Source of the DNA: Sporosarcina sp. BP05
Lineage (GTDB): Bacteria > Bacillota > Bacilli > Bacillales_A > Planococcaceae
NCBI RefSeq assembly: GCF_014282005.1
Contig: NZ_JACFTD010000001.1
Location: 310,001 to 374,000, forward strand
Direction: 5' to 3'
Length of the DNA stretch: 64,000 nucleotides
In this document: positions 16,383 to 25,793 of the stretch, in pieces
Layout of the letters: the number at the start of each line of letters is the position of its first letter
Numbering within the stretch: position 1 is the first letter of the stretch
Notes under the pieces: generated by a model
What the model was told of the DNA's origin: nothing
Database searches by the model: none
What the model saw: the letters and a program-made list of their open reading frames with translations, nothing else
Translations under genes and position numbers: made by a program

Positions 16383-18037
16383 GTCGCCAGCGCCTCCTCT
16401 AACGTAAGTACTTCACGTACATTACTCAATCGTGTCGCACGATTAATTGCTGTCGTATAAAAGTAGTTTCCTTTAAATAATTGTTCCGGCGTCCCATCGA
16501 CTGTTATTTCCCCGTCGAACATCATCGCGCATCTTTGCGCATTTTGAGCGGCGAATTCAATATCATGCGTAACCATCATAATTGTCAAACCTTCTTTGTG
16601 AAGCCTCGACAATACTTCTGAAAATCGTTCTTTTGAGATGGGATCTAGCCCTTTCGTTGGTTCGTCGATGAACAACATGTCAGGTTTTCCAATTAACATA
16701 CACGCAAGTGCTGCTTTTTGTACTTCCCCACCCGAGCAATCATACGGATGGCGGTCGCGCAAATGAGCGATATCAAATACATGTAATAGTTCCGTAATTA
16801 TAGCTTTCCCACTGTCAATCCTATGACGAGTCACAGCTTCTTGCATTTCTTTTTCTATCGTGTCATGCAAAAAGTAGGTTCGGGGATTTTGCGGCAAATA
16901 AGCTATTTTTTCATAGAGTTCTTTTCCTTTCAACTTGCTGGTGTCTTTTCCTTCGTAGCGGGCTGTTCCCCTCTGAGGTTTAATGCTCCCGATACAAGCT
17001 TTTAGTGCAGTCGTTTTTCCCGAGCCATTTCCACCAACTAACGCAAAAAATTCTCCCTTGCTAATATGTAAGGATAGGCTTTTTAAAATCATCGGCCCCT
17101 TTTTTTCATACTGAAAATAGACATCCTTTACGGCTACTAACTGAGCGTTTGGTAAGGACTCCACCGCCGGTCTTACAACAGGGTCTTCGCTAACTAATTT
17201 CGGCATCTTCGCAATCCAACCTTTACTCTCCTTCACGGACAAAGGAATGTCCTTGCATTCAAGGGAAGTTTCAAGTTCCATGTAAAGCCTTGATAGTGAC
17301 GGTATAAAAGGAATAAATCGCTCATCTTTCTGCAGATAAAGGTCATTAATGACCTCTTTACTACTTCCCGTATAATTAATTTCACCACTGTCCATCATAA
17401 TTATTCTGTCTGCAACTCCAAACAGTTCTTCCAGACGGTGCTCGACAAGAATAATCGTAATACCCATTTCTTTGTTTAACCTTTCGAGCATACTAATCAA
17501 ATCTTTCGCGGCAATTGGATCGAGTTGAGAAGTCGGTTCATCTAGTAGAAGCACTTTGGGTTTCATCAATAGGACGGATAGTAGATTCAACATTTGTTTT
17601 TGTCCACCGGATAGTTCAGACGGTTTTAATCGTAATAATCCTTCCATCCCGAAAAAGTGGACCATCTCAGCAACTCGTTTCCGCATTTCAAAGTTCGAAT
17701 AACCCAGATTTTCCAACCCAAAAACAATTTCCTGCATTACTTCATCCATAATAATTTGGTTATCGGGATCTTGAAAAACGAGGCCAATTTGTTCAATTAA
17801 CGTCCGTTCATCGCATTCTTCTAAGCGTTTACCCACATAAAATATATCTCCAGTCCTATTCCCAACAGGAGCAAGCTCTTTCTTTAACAAGCGCAATAAA
17901 GTTGTTTTTCCACAACCGGTTGGTCCACATAATACGATAAATTCACCTTCTGTCACAGTAAGGTTTATATTTTTCAGCACTTTCCAAGTCGTATCCGGGA
18001 ATCCAAAAGACATATTCTTCACATTGAAAACTTCCAC
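16358..18037 (-). CDS. Fused double ATPase (EcfA-EcfA') of the ECF transporter
   Basis: 559 residues made of two ABC ATPase halves. Half one: Walker A GPTGCGKTT (about 39-47), signature LSGGQKQM, Walker B VLLLDEPTSQLD. Half two: Walker A GGNGSGKTT (about 332-340), signature CSGGEVQKAAL, Walker B MLFIDEPTKGLD. Group I (dedicated) ECF systems often fuse the two ATPases in this way. The start is GTG 18037, with GGGAGAG ten bases upstream; it overlaps ecfT by 19 bases. It drives import by the S component encoded next. Confidence 0.93.
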   Translation of the reverse strand: MEVFNVKNMSFGFPDTTWKVLKNINLTVTEGEFIVLCGPTGCGKTTLLRLLKKELAPVGNRTGDIFYVGKRLEECDERTLIEQIGLVFQDPDNQIIMDEVMQEIVFGLENLGYSNFEMRKRVAEMVHFFGMEGLLRLKPSELSGGQKQMLNLLSVLLMKPKVLLLDEPTSQLDPIAAKDLISMLERLNKEMGITIILVEHRLEELFGVADRIIMMDSGEINYTGSSKEVINDLYLQKDERFIPFIPSLSRLYMELETSLECKDIPLSVKESKGWIAKMPKLVSEDPVVRPAVESLPNAQLVAVKDVYFQYEKKGPMILKSLSLHISKGEFFALVGGNGSGKTTALKACIGSIKPQRGTARYEGKDTSKLKGKELYEKIAYLPQNPRTYFLHDTIEKEMQEAVTRHRIDSGKAIITELLHVFDIAHLRDRHPYDCSGGEVQKAALACMLIGKPDMLFIDEPTKGLDPISKERFSEVLSRLHKEGLTIMMVTHDIEFAAQNAQRCAMMFDGEITVDGTPEQLFKGNYFYTTAINRATRLSNVREVLTLEEALATWPVPVVT

Positions 18038-18897
18038 TTCACTTGTTCTCTCCCTTCAACGAGCAATGGAAATGACATTAATAAAGTCATGCAGACAAGC
18101 ATAACCCAGTCGAATAAATAGAATTGAAGCGTACCAAGTTCAGGATAAATAATGATTTTTCCGTACCCGAATATTCCACCCGCGATACAAACACTAAAAA
18201 GTAACATTAACGTTAGTAGCCATCCCTTATCGCGCTTATCCATTTTATACGGTACATAGGGGCTTCTTTTCCCGATTCCATATCCCCTTGCTTTCATTGA
18301 ATCCGCTGTTTCAATTGCTTCTTCCAACGACCAGGTCAACAGAATTTGCAACATCACCATTGCACTTTTTGCTCTTTCCCGGATTGTCCCAGATGCAATC
18401 GTCATCCCTCTGATTCGCTGCACATCGTTTATTTCATCGAATCTTCTTTTTAATAGCGGTACAAAACGAATGACCAACATTGTTAAAAAAGCGGTCTTCG
18501 GCAAAAATTTAGAAAACACAAATAAAAATTTATTGCCATTTAAAATAAGGTTAAATGATATGAACATCAGCAATATAATAACTAATGACAACGCCATAAC
18601 GATACCGTACATCGTCGCCTCAAGCGTTACTTGCTTTCCACGAAAATAGAAAAAAATAGTAGTTCCTCTTGAATTCAAAAATGGATTTACTAAAATAATG
18701 ATGGTGCTCATCCCAATGAGCATTGGAATCCATTTTTTAAGCGCCTTTCCCTTGTCATGCGTACTGTTAACGCCTATTAACACTAAACAGGCGACAAGTA
18801 AAAACAGTGGATGATTGAAATACATCGCTAAAACCCCGACACAAACGTAGTAGAAAAATAGTACGAATGGGTGGTAGCCACGAAAGCCATTTTCCAT
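18019..18897 (-). CDS. ECF transporter transmembrane component EcfT
   Basis: 292 residues with hydrophobic helices near the N-terminus (FVLFFYYVCVGVLAM), around 40-110 and at the C-terminus. The cytoplasmic coupling helix region carries the two Ala-Arg-Gly type motifs, here IRGMTIASG (about 157-165) and SMKARGYGIGKRSPY (about 203-217), which bind the ATPases. It links EcfA-A' to the S component. A strong hairpin lies in the 105-base gap to the lipoprotein gene upstream, so transcription from the riboswitch may be partly reduced here. Confidence 0.92.
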   Translation of the reverse strand: MENGFRGYHPFVLFFYYVCVGVLAMYFNHPLFLLVACLVLIGVNSTHDKGKALKKWIPMLIGMSTIIILVNPFLNSRGTTIFFYFRGKQVTLEATMYGIVMALSLVIILLMFISFNLILNGNKFLFVFSKFLPKTAFLTMLVIRFVPLLKRRFDEINDVQRIRGMTIASGTIRERAKSAMVMLQILLTWSLEEAIETADSMKARGYGIGKRSPYVPYKMDKRDKGWLLTLMLLFSVCIAGGIFGYGKIIIYPELGTLQFYLFDWVMLVCMTLLMSFPLLVEGREQVKWKFSM

Positions 18898-18947
18898 GCA
18901 TGTACACCGTCTTTCATGTAGTTAAACGATTGTAATATATTAAGCGT

Positions 18948-18990
18948 AAAGCCGACCCAATGTGTTTGATGAACACATTGGGTCGGCTTT
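18948..18990. terminator. Strong hairpin between the DUF4430 lipoprotein gene and ecfT
   Basis: GCCGACCCAATGTGTT (18951-18966) pairs exactly with AACACATTGGGTCGGC (18972-18987), extended by AAA/TTT. The T run on the minus strand is short (TTTACGCTT), so it may terminate only partly or act as an RNA stabiliser within the operon. Confidence 0.7.
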
Positions 18991-19002
18991 CCTTAAGCAA
19001 AG

Positions 19003-19875
19003 TTATCGACGGAACGGCTTCAAATCAGCATTTAAGTCTACACCAAGATTCGTTGTATAAAGCCATTCAACCCGATCACCAGCTAGTAGCGATACAGCCC
19101 CAGCACCTCGGTCAGGAAAGATTCCGTTGACGCGGTACATCCAGCCGCTCCCTTGACCACGGTCAAATTCGTATACATTGCCCATGCCTTCTACGTAGGC
19201 AGTGGCACCTTGGCCACCCCTGTAATCCATTTGAATCTTCTTTTCTTTTGTAATGGCTATTAAAGCCTTAAGAACCGTGTCACCATCAATGATTTTCATC
19301 TCTGTTGCTGGTAACGGAGCTTCGCTGGACGAGATTACAATTGAGTAGGTAATCGTGCTCGCCTGTGTTTCCGGTTGTTCTTCTTTTTCAGCAGGTTTTT
19401 TTGTTGGCGTTTCAACAGGCTTGGAAGGCGTCGGTTGAGAAGGTACCGGTTTAGTTACGACCGGTTCCTTCTTATTGTCCACAACTGGTTTAGAGAGTTG
19501 CTTTTCTCCCGCATCGCCGCCGGATTCCGTCGGTTTATTTTTTGCGTTGTCATTTGGCGTTATTTTATCTTGTTTCTGCTCATTTTTATTCGTAGTAGGC
19601 TGCGTCTCTTTCTCGACTGTTGCAACCGGTTTTATGGGTTCAACTTGTATGTCTTCCAGTTTGTTGTCTAGTTCGTCTTCAGTCGAATCTACTACTGCCA
19701 ATTCGGATGGTTCTTCCTTGTCGTCTAACTGTCCTTCATCTGTTACCTCTTCCTGCTCAATTACCTTTTTCTCCAACCCCGTTGGCTTCTGCAATGACGT
19801 TCCGCACGCACTTAAAACGAACATCATAACGAAAGCTACTAATAGGGAAACAAACGACTTGATAGTAGATTTCAA
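19003..19875 (-). CDS. Lipoprotein with C-terminal DUF4430 (transcobalamin-like) domain
   Basis: 290 residues from TTG 19875, favoured because AAAGGGGG lies 7-8 bases upstream and the protein then begins MKSTIKSFVSLLVAFV; GTG 19893 would overlap that site. A lipobox (LSAC, Cys about 24) is followed by a long Lys/Glu/Pro/Thr-rich linker (about 30-180), then a DUF4430 domain at about 185-285 with GSGWMYRVNG, PDRGAGAVSLLAGD and RVEWLYTTN. DUF4430 is the fold family of the beta-domain of intrinsic factor and transcobalamin, which caps B12. It sits between the giant surface protein and EcfT, so it may pass B12 from cell surface to membrane. Role inferred. Confidence 0.85.
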   Translation of the reverse strand: MKSTIKSFVSLLVAFVMMFVLSACGTSLQKPTGLEKKVIEQEEVTDEGQLDDKEEPSELAVVDSTEDELDNKLEDIQVEPIKPVATVEKETQPTTNKNEQKQDKITPNDNAKNKPTESGGDAGEKQLSKPVVDNKKEPVVTKPVPSQPTPSKPVETPTKKPAEKEEQPETQASTITYSIVISSSEAPLPATEMKIIDGDTVLKALIAITKEKKIQMDYRGGQGATAYVEGMGNVYEFDRGQGSGWMYRVNGIFPDRGAGAVSLLAGDRVEWLYTTNLGVDLNADLKPFRR

Positions 19876-19936
19876 ATATAGTCCCCCTTTCACTTTAATA
19901 TTTGATACGGAATTGCTTTATAAGGTTGAAATGGAC

Positions 19937-20081
19937 TAGCTATATATGTTGATATCAAGAACCCCATTGAATTCGCTACGGCGCTAAGGGGTGCCTCCCG
20001 CCCTATGCCAGGTAGCTTCGCCACCAGTCTTAGGGCTTCGGCTACCCCTTTTAAGGCACCTTCGCTCCGTTAATATAGCTA
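19937..20081. repeat. Repeat family B, copy 1
   Basis: TAGCTATAT (19937-19945) and ATATAGCTA (20073-20081) are terminal inverted repeats around a GC-rich folded core (GGTGCC...GGCACC). The left part, from AAGAACCCCATTG at 19957 to GGGGTGCC at 19994, and the right TTCGCTC segment recur at 59366-59425, where the central hairpin is deleted. It occupies the gap between the giant gene and the lipoprotein gene. Confidence 0.6.
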
Positions 20082-20118
20082 TTCTATTTCCTATTTCACT
20101 AACCCATACTTGTTATTA

Positions 20119-23100
20119 TTATTTAGCTACAGTGTTCATTGCTCGGGATAAAAATACGGCAAAATGCGCACGTGAAACGGACCCTTTTGGATCAAACTGT
20201 CCATTCCCATTACCCAAGGTAATTCCATTTTGATATAAAATTTCTACATCTTTTCGATGAGCGTTTGATACACGGCCTAGATCTGTTAATTTCACTTCCG
20301 CGTTTGTCCCTTTTAAATCAAAGGCACGAACAAGAACGGATGCCATTTGTTCACGTGTCAATTCGTCTGCAGCACCAAAAGTCGTTCCATTACCTTTGAA
20401 GATACCTGCTGCTTTTGTAGCATGCGCAGCTTCAAAGTAAGAACTAGATTTAGATACGTCTTTAAAACCAACAGGAGATTTTGGAATATCTAACTTAAGT
20501 GCTCTAGTAAATAGGATGGCCGCTTGTCCACGAATTAATTTTTGGTTAGGCTTGAATGTGCCATCCGGATAGCCATTTATTACCCCTGCTTCAACCAGTT
20601 TGTAAATTTCTTCTTGCCCAAATGAGTGTTTCGTTACATCTGAAAAAGAAATTGCTGGTTTTTTGTCGATAGCATCTGTCATATCGTAAAGGCTGTTTAT
20701 ACGGTTTTCGAAGCGATTGTAGGCACTAAAAGCCATTAATCCCTGTTGAGTCGCCATGTAGTCGCTTTTACCACCTTTTGTATGCGAGATACCGCCATCT
20801 GTATTGATAAATGATAGAAGGGCTGTAAGTAAATCGCCTTTTTCCTTTTTAAACCGTTTGTCATTCGAATCGATTCCAAGACTTGACAGAGCGATGATCA
20901 CTTGTGAAATACTTTCACTGTTCTCCGAGCCTGCCGATTGGAACCCGCCATTTGTCTGCTGTTGTTCGGATAGCCATGTTACAGCCTTATCCGTTGCCGT
21001 TTTGGCTTCTTTTATCTTTTGATAATTTGGATTTGCTAACGCTTGAAGTGCCATAGCAGTCATATCAATATCACTAGCGGCCCCTTCAGCCAACGGGAAG
21101 CCACCATCACTTTTTTGCTGTTCAAGAAGCCATGTCAATAGCTTTTCTCTTGTCCAGAGTGCATTGTTAGGAACTTCATAATTATTCGCGTCCATAGCTA
21201 ACAAGGCGAAAATCACACCGTTTGTACCTTGGGTTGTCATGCGTTCATTGTTATAGATTTTCTCTATGAAGTTATAACCTGCAACATTTCTTGGGTCTTT
21301 CCCAATTGCCGTTACTGCTAACGCCATACGTTCATAGTCTGTGACTTTCCTAAAGTTTCCTTTCTCTTCTTTCACATAGTTCTCGAATGCTTTGTAGTAA
21401 GTGCTCGGAACTTCTTGGTTTGACCTTGCTAATCCGAGTACATCCCAATCAATAAAATGATCATAGTTTGAAAAATTCCGGTTTTTGTTGATCCAATTTG
21501 CTGCATCACTAATTGATTTTTTCGTTATGACCTGGCCTGTATCTTGATTTCCATCCGAACCTTGTCCTCCACCAGGAACATAACTGTCTCCGATATCTTC
21601 ACCAAGATTTTTTGTATACTGCCAACGGAGAGTATCACCATCTTTCAAGAAATAGGTTCCAGCACTATGATTCGGGAAGACACCGTTAACCGAATACATC
21701 CATCCACTTAAAGGACCACCATCAAACTCTGCCAAACCGTCTATCGCTTGTACATAAAGTTCCGCCCCTGAACCAATAGATTTAATGCTAACTCCTTTTT
21801 GATCCGCCACTCTCTTCAATAAAGTAAACGCTGTATCCCCGCTCTGGAGCGTTTCTTTCATTGATGTGATGATATCGCCCTGACCCATAGAGCGCTTTTC
21901 AACGGATAGAGTAACTGCTATTTCTGATGGTGGAACACCACCACCGCCAGTACCCGGGTTTTCAGTCTTACTGTCTTCTGCTTGGAATGTTAGGAACTGT
22001 GTAAAATGCTTCGTTTTAATGACGAGGTCATTGCCAACTTTGTATGAATACACCTCATCTGTAGCATTTTCTACCTCGGCAGCCGAATACTTTTTGATTA
22101 ATTCAAAGACCCCGTCAGAATCAATGAAACCGGCTTCGTTTTCCCCTTGATTTTTAAGTGTCATAGTTACATATTGATTGAACTCAATTCTTTCATCTCC
22201 GCCCACTTTGATGTGGACACCAACATTTGATACTTTTTTATCTTTCAGTTTCGACTCAATTTTTGCTTTATCATCATCGCTCGTAATTTGAACAGTTGGC
22301 ATTTGAATTTTTTTGTCCCATGTATTCGTTAGGACACCCGTACTTTTCGGAATTTCTAATACTGTATGACCTCGTTCAGCAGTAATTTCTGGCAACTCTT
22401 GAGCGTCCAGTTTTCCAAAGTCCAATACAACAGGTTCAGAAGTGTTTTCCTTCCACTTTTTATCTAAAACGAATGAATCACTTGACGTTATTTGTATAAC
22501 TCCGGTATCTGGCTCAGACTGCTTTGGTTCAGCAATCCGTTGCCACACCGATTTACCTGTTTGGATATCTAGTAGGGCAATGAGCGCTTGCTCCGTTGCC
22601 ATCATATTTCCAGCTTTATCTGTTAATTTAAATTTAAAGGACCCGTCTACATGCTCAAAACGCTTATATGAATCAACAACTGTTTTCTCGCCTACGATCC
22701 ATTCTTTTGAAAGTAGATTTTCGCCAATTGCCGTAAGTCCTGAAACCGAGGTAGAAAGACTATTAGAATTGTCCCCTGTTCCCCATGTACCCGATGAGTT
22801 AAACCCGGCTGTATCCAGTTGTCTTTCTTTTAATACTTTTTTTGCACGTTCAATTGCTGCATCAACGGCGCTATCTCCTTGATAGTTTGCTAGGGCAAGC
22901 AAAACCATTCCAGTTACGTCTGTATCAGATTCATTACCAAAAAGTGCAAATCCACCATCGATTTTTTGTGAATCCAATACATACTTTAACGCCTGTTGTT
23001 TTTTCTCTTCTTTCCACAATCCGACGTCATGCCCCTGTTTTTCACCAGCATCCAAGGCAAGCATCGCCCATACATGCTTGTTAATACCTCCGATTGCACC

Positions 23101-25197
23101 GTTTGCTGCTTGCTGTTTAGCTAATTCAGCATATAAATTTCTGTTCGTTTCCCACGCATCGGAAGGGTCTTCCCCCATTGCCAACAATCCGAAAATGTAC
23201 CGGATATGTTCTGTATCGTAAGTATTTTCATTTAACTTTGGATCTATCGATTTCCAAGACGGTAGTTTCCACGTACCATCCGTCAGATTTTCGCCAGCTC
23301 CCCATAGGGCCATGATTCCCCACCATGAAGAAAGTTCTGTATCCCTTGTTTTATAAAACTGGACTGTGTTACTTATCATTTCCCTTAGTGTTTCTTCTGT
23401 CGCGGGAACTACCGCTTCTTTCGTGACTTGAATTGAAATTTCGTCACTGTCCTGGTTGCCATCCAGCGCTTTAACCAACGCAACAACGGAAATCACGCCC
23501 GTTTTTGCAGTCCCCTTGAAAGTGATTGTCACTTCTTGGTCAGTTTCTTTCTTAATCGAAACGATTTCCAGACCCGTGTCGTTTCCTTTGAAAGCCCAAT
23601 TTGCCTTGTTCGTAACATCTGCACCAAATGTGTCGCCAACAAGCCTCACGGTAGCGGTCGGGTTTACTGCACCGCCTTCAATTTTTGAATCAGAGGCAAT
23701 ACTTGCCCAACGGCTGTAGTAGAACTTAAGATTATCGCCTTCTCTAAGTTCGTAAGCATCCGCCCCTATCTCAAGGATTTCATCATTAACGGAATACATC
23801 CATCCATCCCATCCGCCAAGGCTTCCGGCCGATTCACCATTGATACTTTTAACGTACATGCCCCATTGACTAATTTCTAGTTCGTAATCAATAGTTGCTG
23901 TATCCAGCGCTTGCTTCAAAGCATCTAGAGCGGTTTGTTTCTCTATTGCTTTGACTTTATTGTTCGAATGAATTTCACTATTTTTTCCAATTACATGTAC
24001 TTGTACTGTGATATCCGATTCCCCAGTTTGGTCCTGGTCAGATATTTCTATTTTTGCAATCCGTTGCCAAACCGATTTCCCTGTTTGGATATCTGTTAAT
24101 GCGATGAGCGATTGCTCCGTTGCCATAAGATTTGGCGCCGGGTTCTTACCTAGATAGGTAAACGAACCGTTCTCAAGTTGAAAACGTTGCAATGCGTCTA
24201 ACGGAGTTTGACCATTTTTCGTCCATTCCCCAGAAAGCGGATCTTCGCCGATTGCAACAAGTCCAGAAATGACCGTCGCAATGCTGTTTGAGTTTTCCGA
24301 CCCATATGAAGCCCATCCACCTTGGTCGAGCTGCTTTTCTTTCAATACCGCTTTTGCACGCTCAATTGCTGTAGCTACAGCACTTTCGTCTTGGTAATTT
24401 GATAATGCAAGCAATGCCATTCCTGTCATGTCGGGGTCCATAGTACTTCCACCGAACGCAAATCCACCATCCGTCTTCTGTTGACTAAGCAAATAACGTA
24501 AAGCCTTTTCCTTTGCTTCTTTGTTCCATTGACCTACATCTAGATCCAGTTTTTCACCTGTATCTAGAGCTAGGATTGCCCACATATGTTTATTTACTGC
24601 ACCAATTGCACCATTTTCACCTTGTTGTGCAGCTAGTTCCCCGAAAAGATTCCGTTTTGTTTCCCAAAGGTTCGAAGGATCCTGACCCATAGCCAAAGAA
24701 CTAAATATATGGCGAATATGTTCAGTTCCCGTTTCTTTAGGATTCAATCCAGGATCTACGGCACTCCAATCAAAGTAATTCCATGTTCCTTTTTCGACAT
24801 TTTCACCAGCCCCCCAAAGGGCTACGATTGATGTCCAACCAATTTTAGTTACACTAGACTTATAGTAATCCGAAGTCTTCTGCACCATCTTTGTTACAGT
24901 GTTTGTAGCAGTATCCGCTGATATTTCAATTTGACTTGTAACATCCTCTGTTACTTCAGCGGGTGGTGCTTGATTTTTATCTTGTTCCTCCAATAAATTT
25001 CCTTCTTGGTCTATGGACGTGTTTTCATTTTCCGTCCCACTAGTCTCATTTGCGATAAATAACGGTTGATTTTCAAATTGTTCCTTGTCACCGTCAACAC
25101 CAACCGCCCCTACAATCGGCGTGAACATTGACAACACCAGTAACAAACTCATAATGGTTGCAAAGCCTTTTTTCATCTTATTTCGTACTTCACTCAA
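20119..25197 (-). CDS. Giant S-layer-anchored intrinsic-factor-like protein
   Basis: 1692 residues. Start TTG 25197 follows AAGGGGG by 8 bases. Domains in order: signal peptide (about 1-32); alpha/alpha-barrel repeats of prenyltransferase/terpenoid-cyclase type (100-380); DUF4430 (395-500); Ig-like segment (505-595); second barrel (600-890); beta-rich linker (895-1075); DUF4430 (1090-1200, GPLSGWMYSVNGVFPNHSAG); third barrel (1222-1510); three SLH domains (1515-1690). Barrel repeats show QQKTDGGFAF, GGWASYGSENSNS, ENGSFTY and MATEQSLIAL. Barrel plus DUF4430 is the domain pair of mammalian intrinsic factor/transcobalamin. With a cobalamin riboswitch upstream and an ECF transporter downstream, it is inferred to capture B12 at the cell wall. 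The alternative, a glycan-binding or enzymatic barrel, is not excluded. Confidence 0.88.
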   Translation of the reverse strand: MSEVRNKMKKGFATIMSLLLVLSMFTPIVGAVGVDGDKEQFENQPLFIANETSGTENENTSIDQEGNLLEEQDKNQAPPAEVTEDVTSQIEISADTATNTVTKMVQKTSDYYKSSVTKIGWTSIVALWGAGENVEKGTWNYFDWSAVDPGLNPKETGTEHIRHIFSSLAMGQDPSNLWETKRNLFGELAAQQGENGAIGAVNKHMWAILALDTGEKLDLDVGQWNKEAKEKALRYLLSQQKTDGGFAFGGSTMDPDMTGMALLALSNYQDESAVATAIERAKAVLKEKQLDQGGWASYGSENSNSIATVISGLVAIGEDPLSGEWTKNGQTPLDALQRFQLENGSFTYLGKNPAPNLMATEQSLIALTDIQTGKSVWQRIAKIEISDQDQTGESDITVQVHVIGKNSEIHSNNKVKAIEKQTALDALKQALDTATIDYELEISQWGMYVKSINGESAGSLGGWDGWMYSVNDEILEIGADAYELREGDNLKFYYSRWASIASDSKIEGGAVNPTATVRLVGDTFGADVTNKANWAFKGNDTGLEIVSIKKETDQEVTITFKGTAKTGVISVVALVKALDGNQDSDEISIQVTKEAVVPATEETLREMISNTVQFYKTRDTELSSWWGIMALWGAGENLTDGTWKLPSWKSIDPKLNENTYDTEHIRYIFGLLAMGEDPSDAWETNRNLYAELAKQQAANGAIGGINKHVWAMLALDAGEKQGHDVGLWKEEKKQQALKYVLDSQKIDGGFALFGNESDTDVTGMVLLALANYQGDSAVDAAIERAKKVLKERQLDTAGFNSSGTWGTGDNSNSLSTSVSGLTAIGENLLSKEWIVGEKTVVDSYKRFEHVDGSFKFKLTDKAGNMMATEQALIALLDIQTGKSVWQRIAEPKQSEPDTGVIQITSSDSFVLDKKWKENTSEPVVLDFGKLDAQELPEITAERGHTVLEIPKSTGVLTNTWDKKIQMPTVQITSDDDKAKIESKLKDKKVSNVGVHIKVGGDERIEFNQYVTMTLKNQGENEAGFIDSDGVFELIKKYSAAEVENATDEVYSYKVGNDLVIKTKHFTQFLTFQAEDSKTENPGTGGGGVPPSEIAVTLSVEKRSMGQGDIITSMKETLQSGDTAFTLLKRVADQKGVSIKSIGSGAELYVQAIDGLAEFDGGPLSGWMYSVNGVFPNHSAGTYFLKDGDTLRWQYTKNLGEDIGDSYVPGGGQGSDGNQDTGQVITKKSISDAANWINKNRNFSNYDHFIDWDVLGLARSNQEVPSTYYKAFENYVKEEKGNFRKVTDYERMALAVTAIGKDPRNVAGYNFIEKIYNNERMTTQGTNGVIFALLAMDANNYEVPNNALWTREKLLTWLLEQQKSDGGFPLAEGAASDIDMTAMALQALANPNYQKIKEAKTATDKAVTWLSEQQQTNGGFQSAGSENSESISQVIIALSSLGIDSNDKRFKKEKGDLLTALLSFINTDGGISHTKGGKSDYMATQQGLMAFSAYNRFENRINSLYDMTDAIDKKPAISFSDVTKHSFGQEEIYKLVEAGVINGYPDGTFKPNQKLIRGQAAILFTRALKLDIPKSPVGFKDVSKSSSYFEAAHATKAAGIFKGNGTTFGAADELTREQMASVLVRAFDLKGTNAEVKLTDLGRVSNAHRKDVEILYQNGITLGNGNGQFDPKGSVSRAHFAVFLSRAMNTVAK

Positions 25198-25317
25198 CTG
25201 ATTTTCCCCCTTGTTAAACTATTAGTAGCCACCATTGCTCATTAACAACCGCATTTATAAATCGGCTGGTTTGTACACTTGAATCCCTTCACAAAGTCCT
25301 CCTTTATTCCACCAAAC

Positions 25318-25353
25318 AAAAAAGCCCCCACCTCCAGAAAAAGAGGTGAGAGC
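25318..25353 (-). terminator. Terminator of the second cobalamin riboswitch
   Basis: On the minus strand GCTCTCACCTC (25353-25343) pairs with GAGGTGGGGGC (25334-25324), with two G-U pairs, then a run of six Ts. It lies between the B12 box and the giant gene and is the likely expression platform. The remaining 25198-25317 leader holds nothing else recognisable. Confidence 0.85.
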
Positions 25354-25436
25354 CTATGTATCTATTAAAAATAAATGTATAAATCCAACGATACACAATG
25401 CTACCTTTTTCCCGGAAGGTGTAACGCATGTATACT

Positions 25437-25610
25437 TTGGCAAGTCTCCTGACTTATGGGGTTGAATCGTTTCTTCCACCTTCCCAGTTTTTACACCAGT
25501 GGCTATATAGAAGTCACTTCCCAATTACAGTGGCCGGACCGTTCAGGATTCTCACCTGATTCCTTATTAATCTTTGCCTTCAAGCAAAGAACCAAAATAT
25601 ATACTATTCA
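25437..25610 (-). promoter_or_regulatory. Cobalamin riboswitch of the B12 capture/ECF unit
   Basis: On the minus strand: GGAATCAGGTGAGAATCC, ACGGTCCGGCCACTGTAA, TTGGGAAGTGAC, TAGCCACTGG, CTGGGAAGG and the B12 box AGTCAGGAGACTTGCC (complement of 25439-25454). All core elements of the cobalamin aptamer are present in order. It faces the giant surface-protein gene. Confidence 0.97.
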
Positions 25611-25793
25611 GTTTTCTGAAATCTTATCTATTATAGAATAATTGGTAATAAAGTGCAATACCTGCAGATAGTTATCAATTTGATACCTAAATAAATAGAC
25701 ATATAGAGTCTGATTGAATTCGCAAAAACGGACAGGTAATTCATATAACTCATAACTTCATACACCTAGCTTTCTACAAATCAACTCTGAATG

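Noticed and set aside
19475..19939. 154-codon plus-strand frame opposite the DUF4430 lipoprotein gene
   Set aside because: Ser/Cys/Phe-rich antisense reading of the Lys/Glu/Pro/Thr linker; no start signal.
22442..22882. 146-codon plus-strand frame inside the giant gene
   Set aside because: Antisense to conserved barrel repeats; no ribosome binding site.
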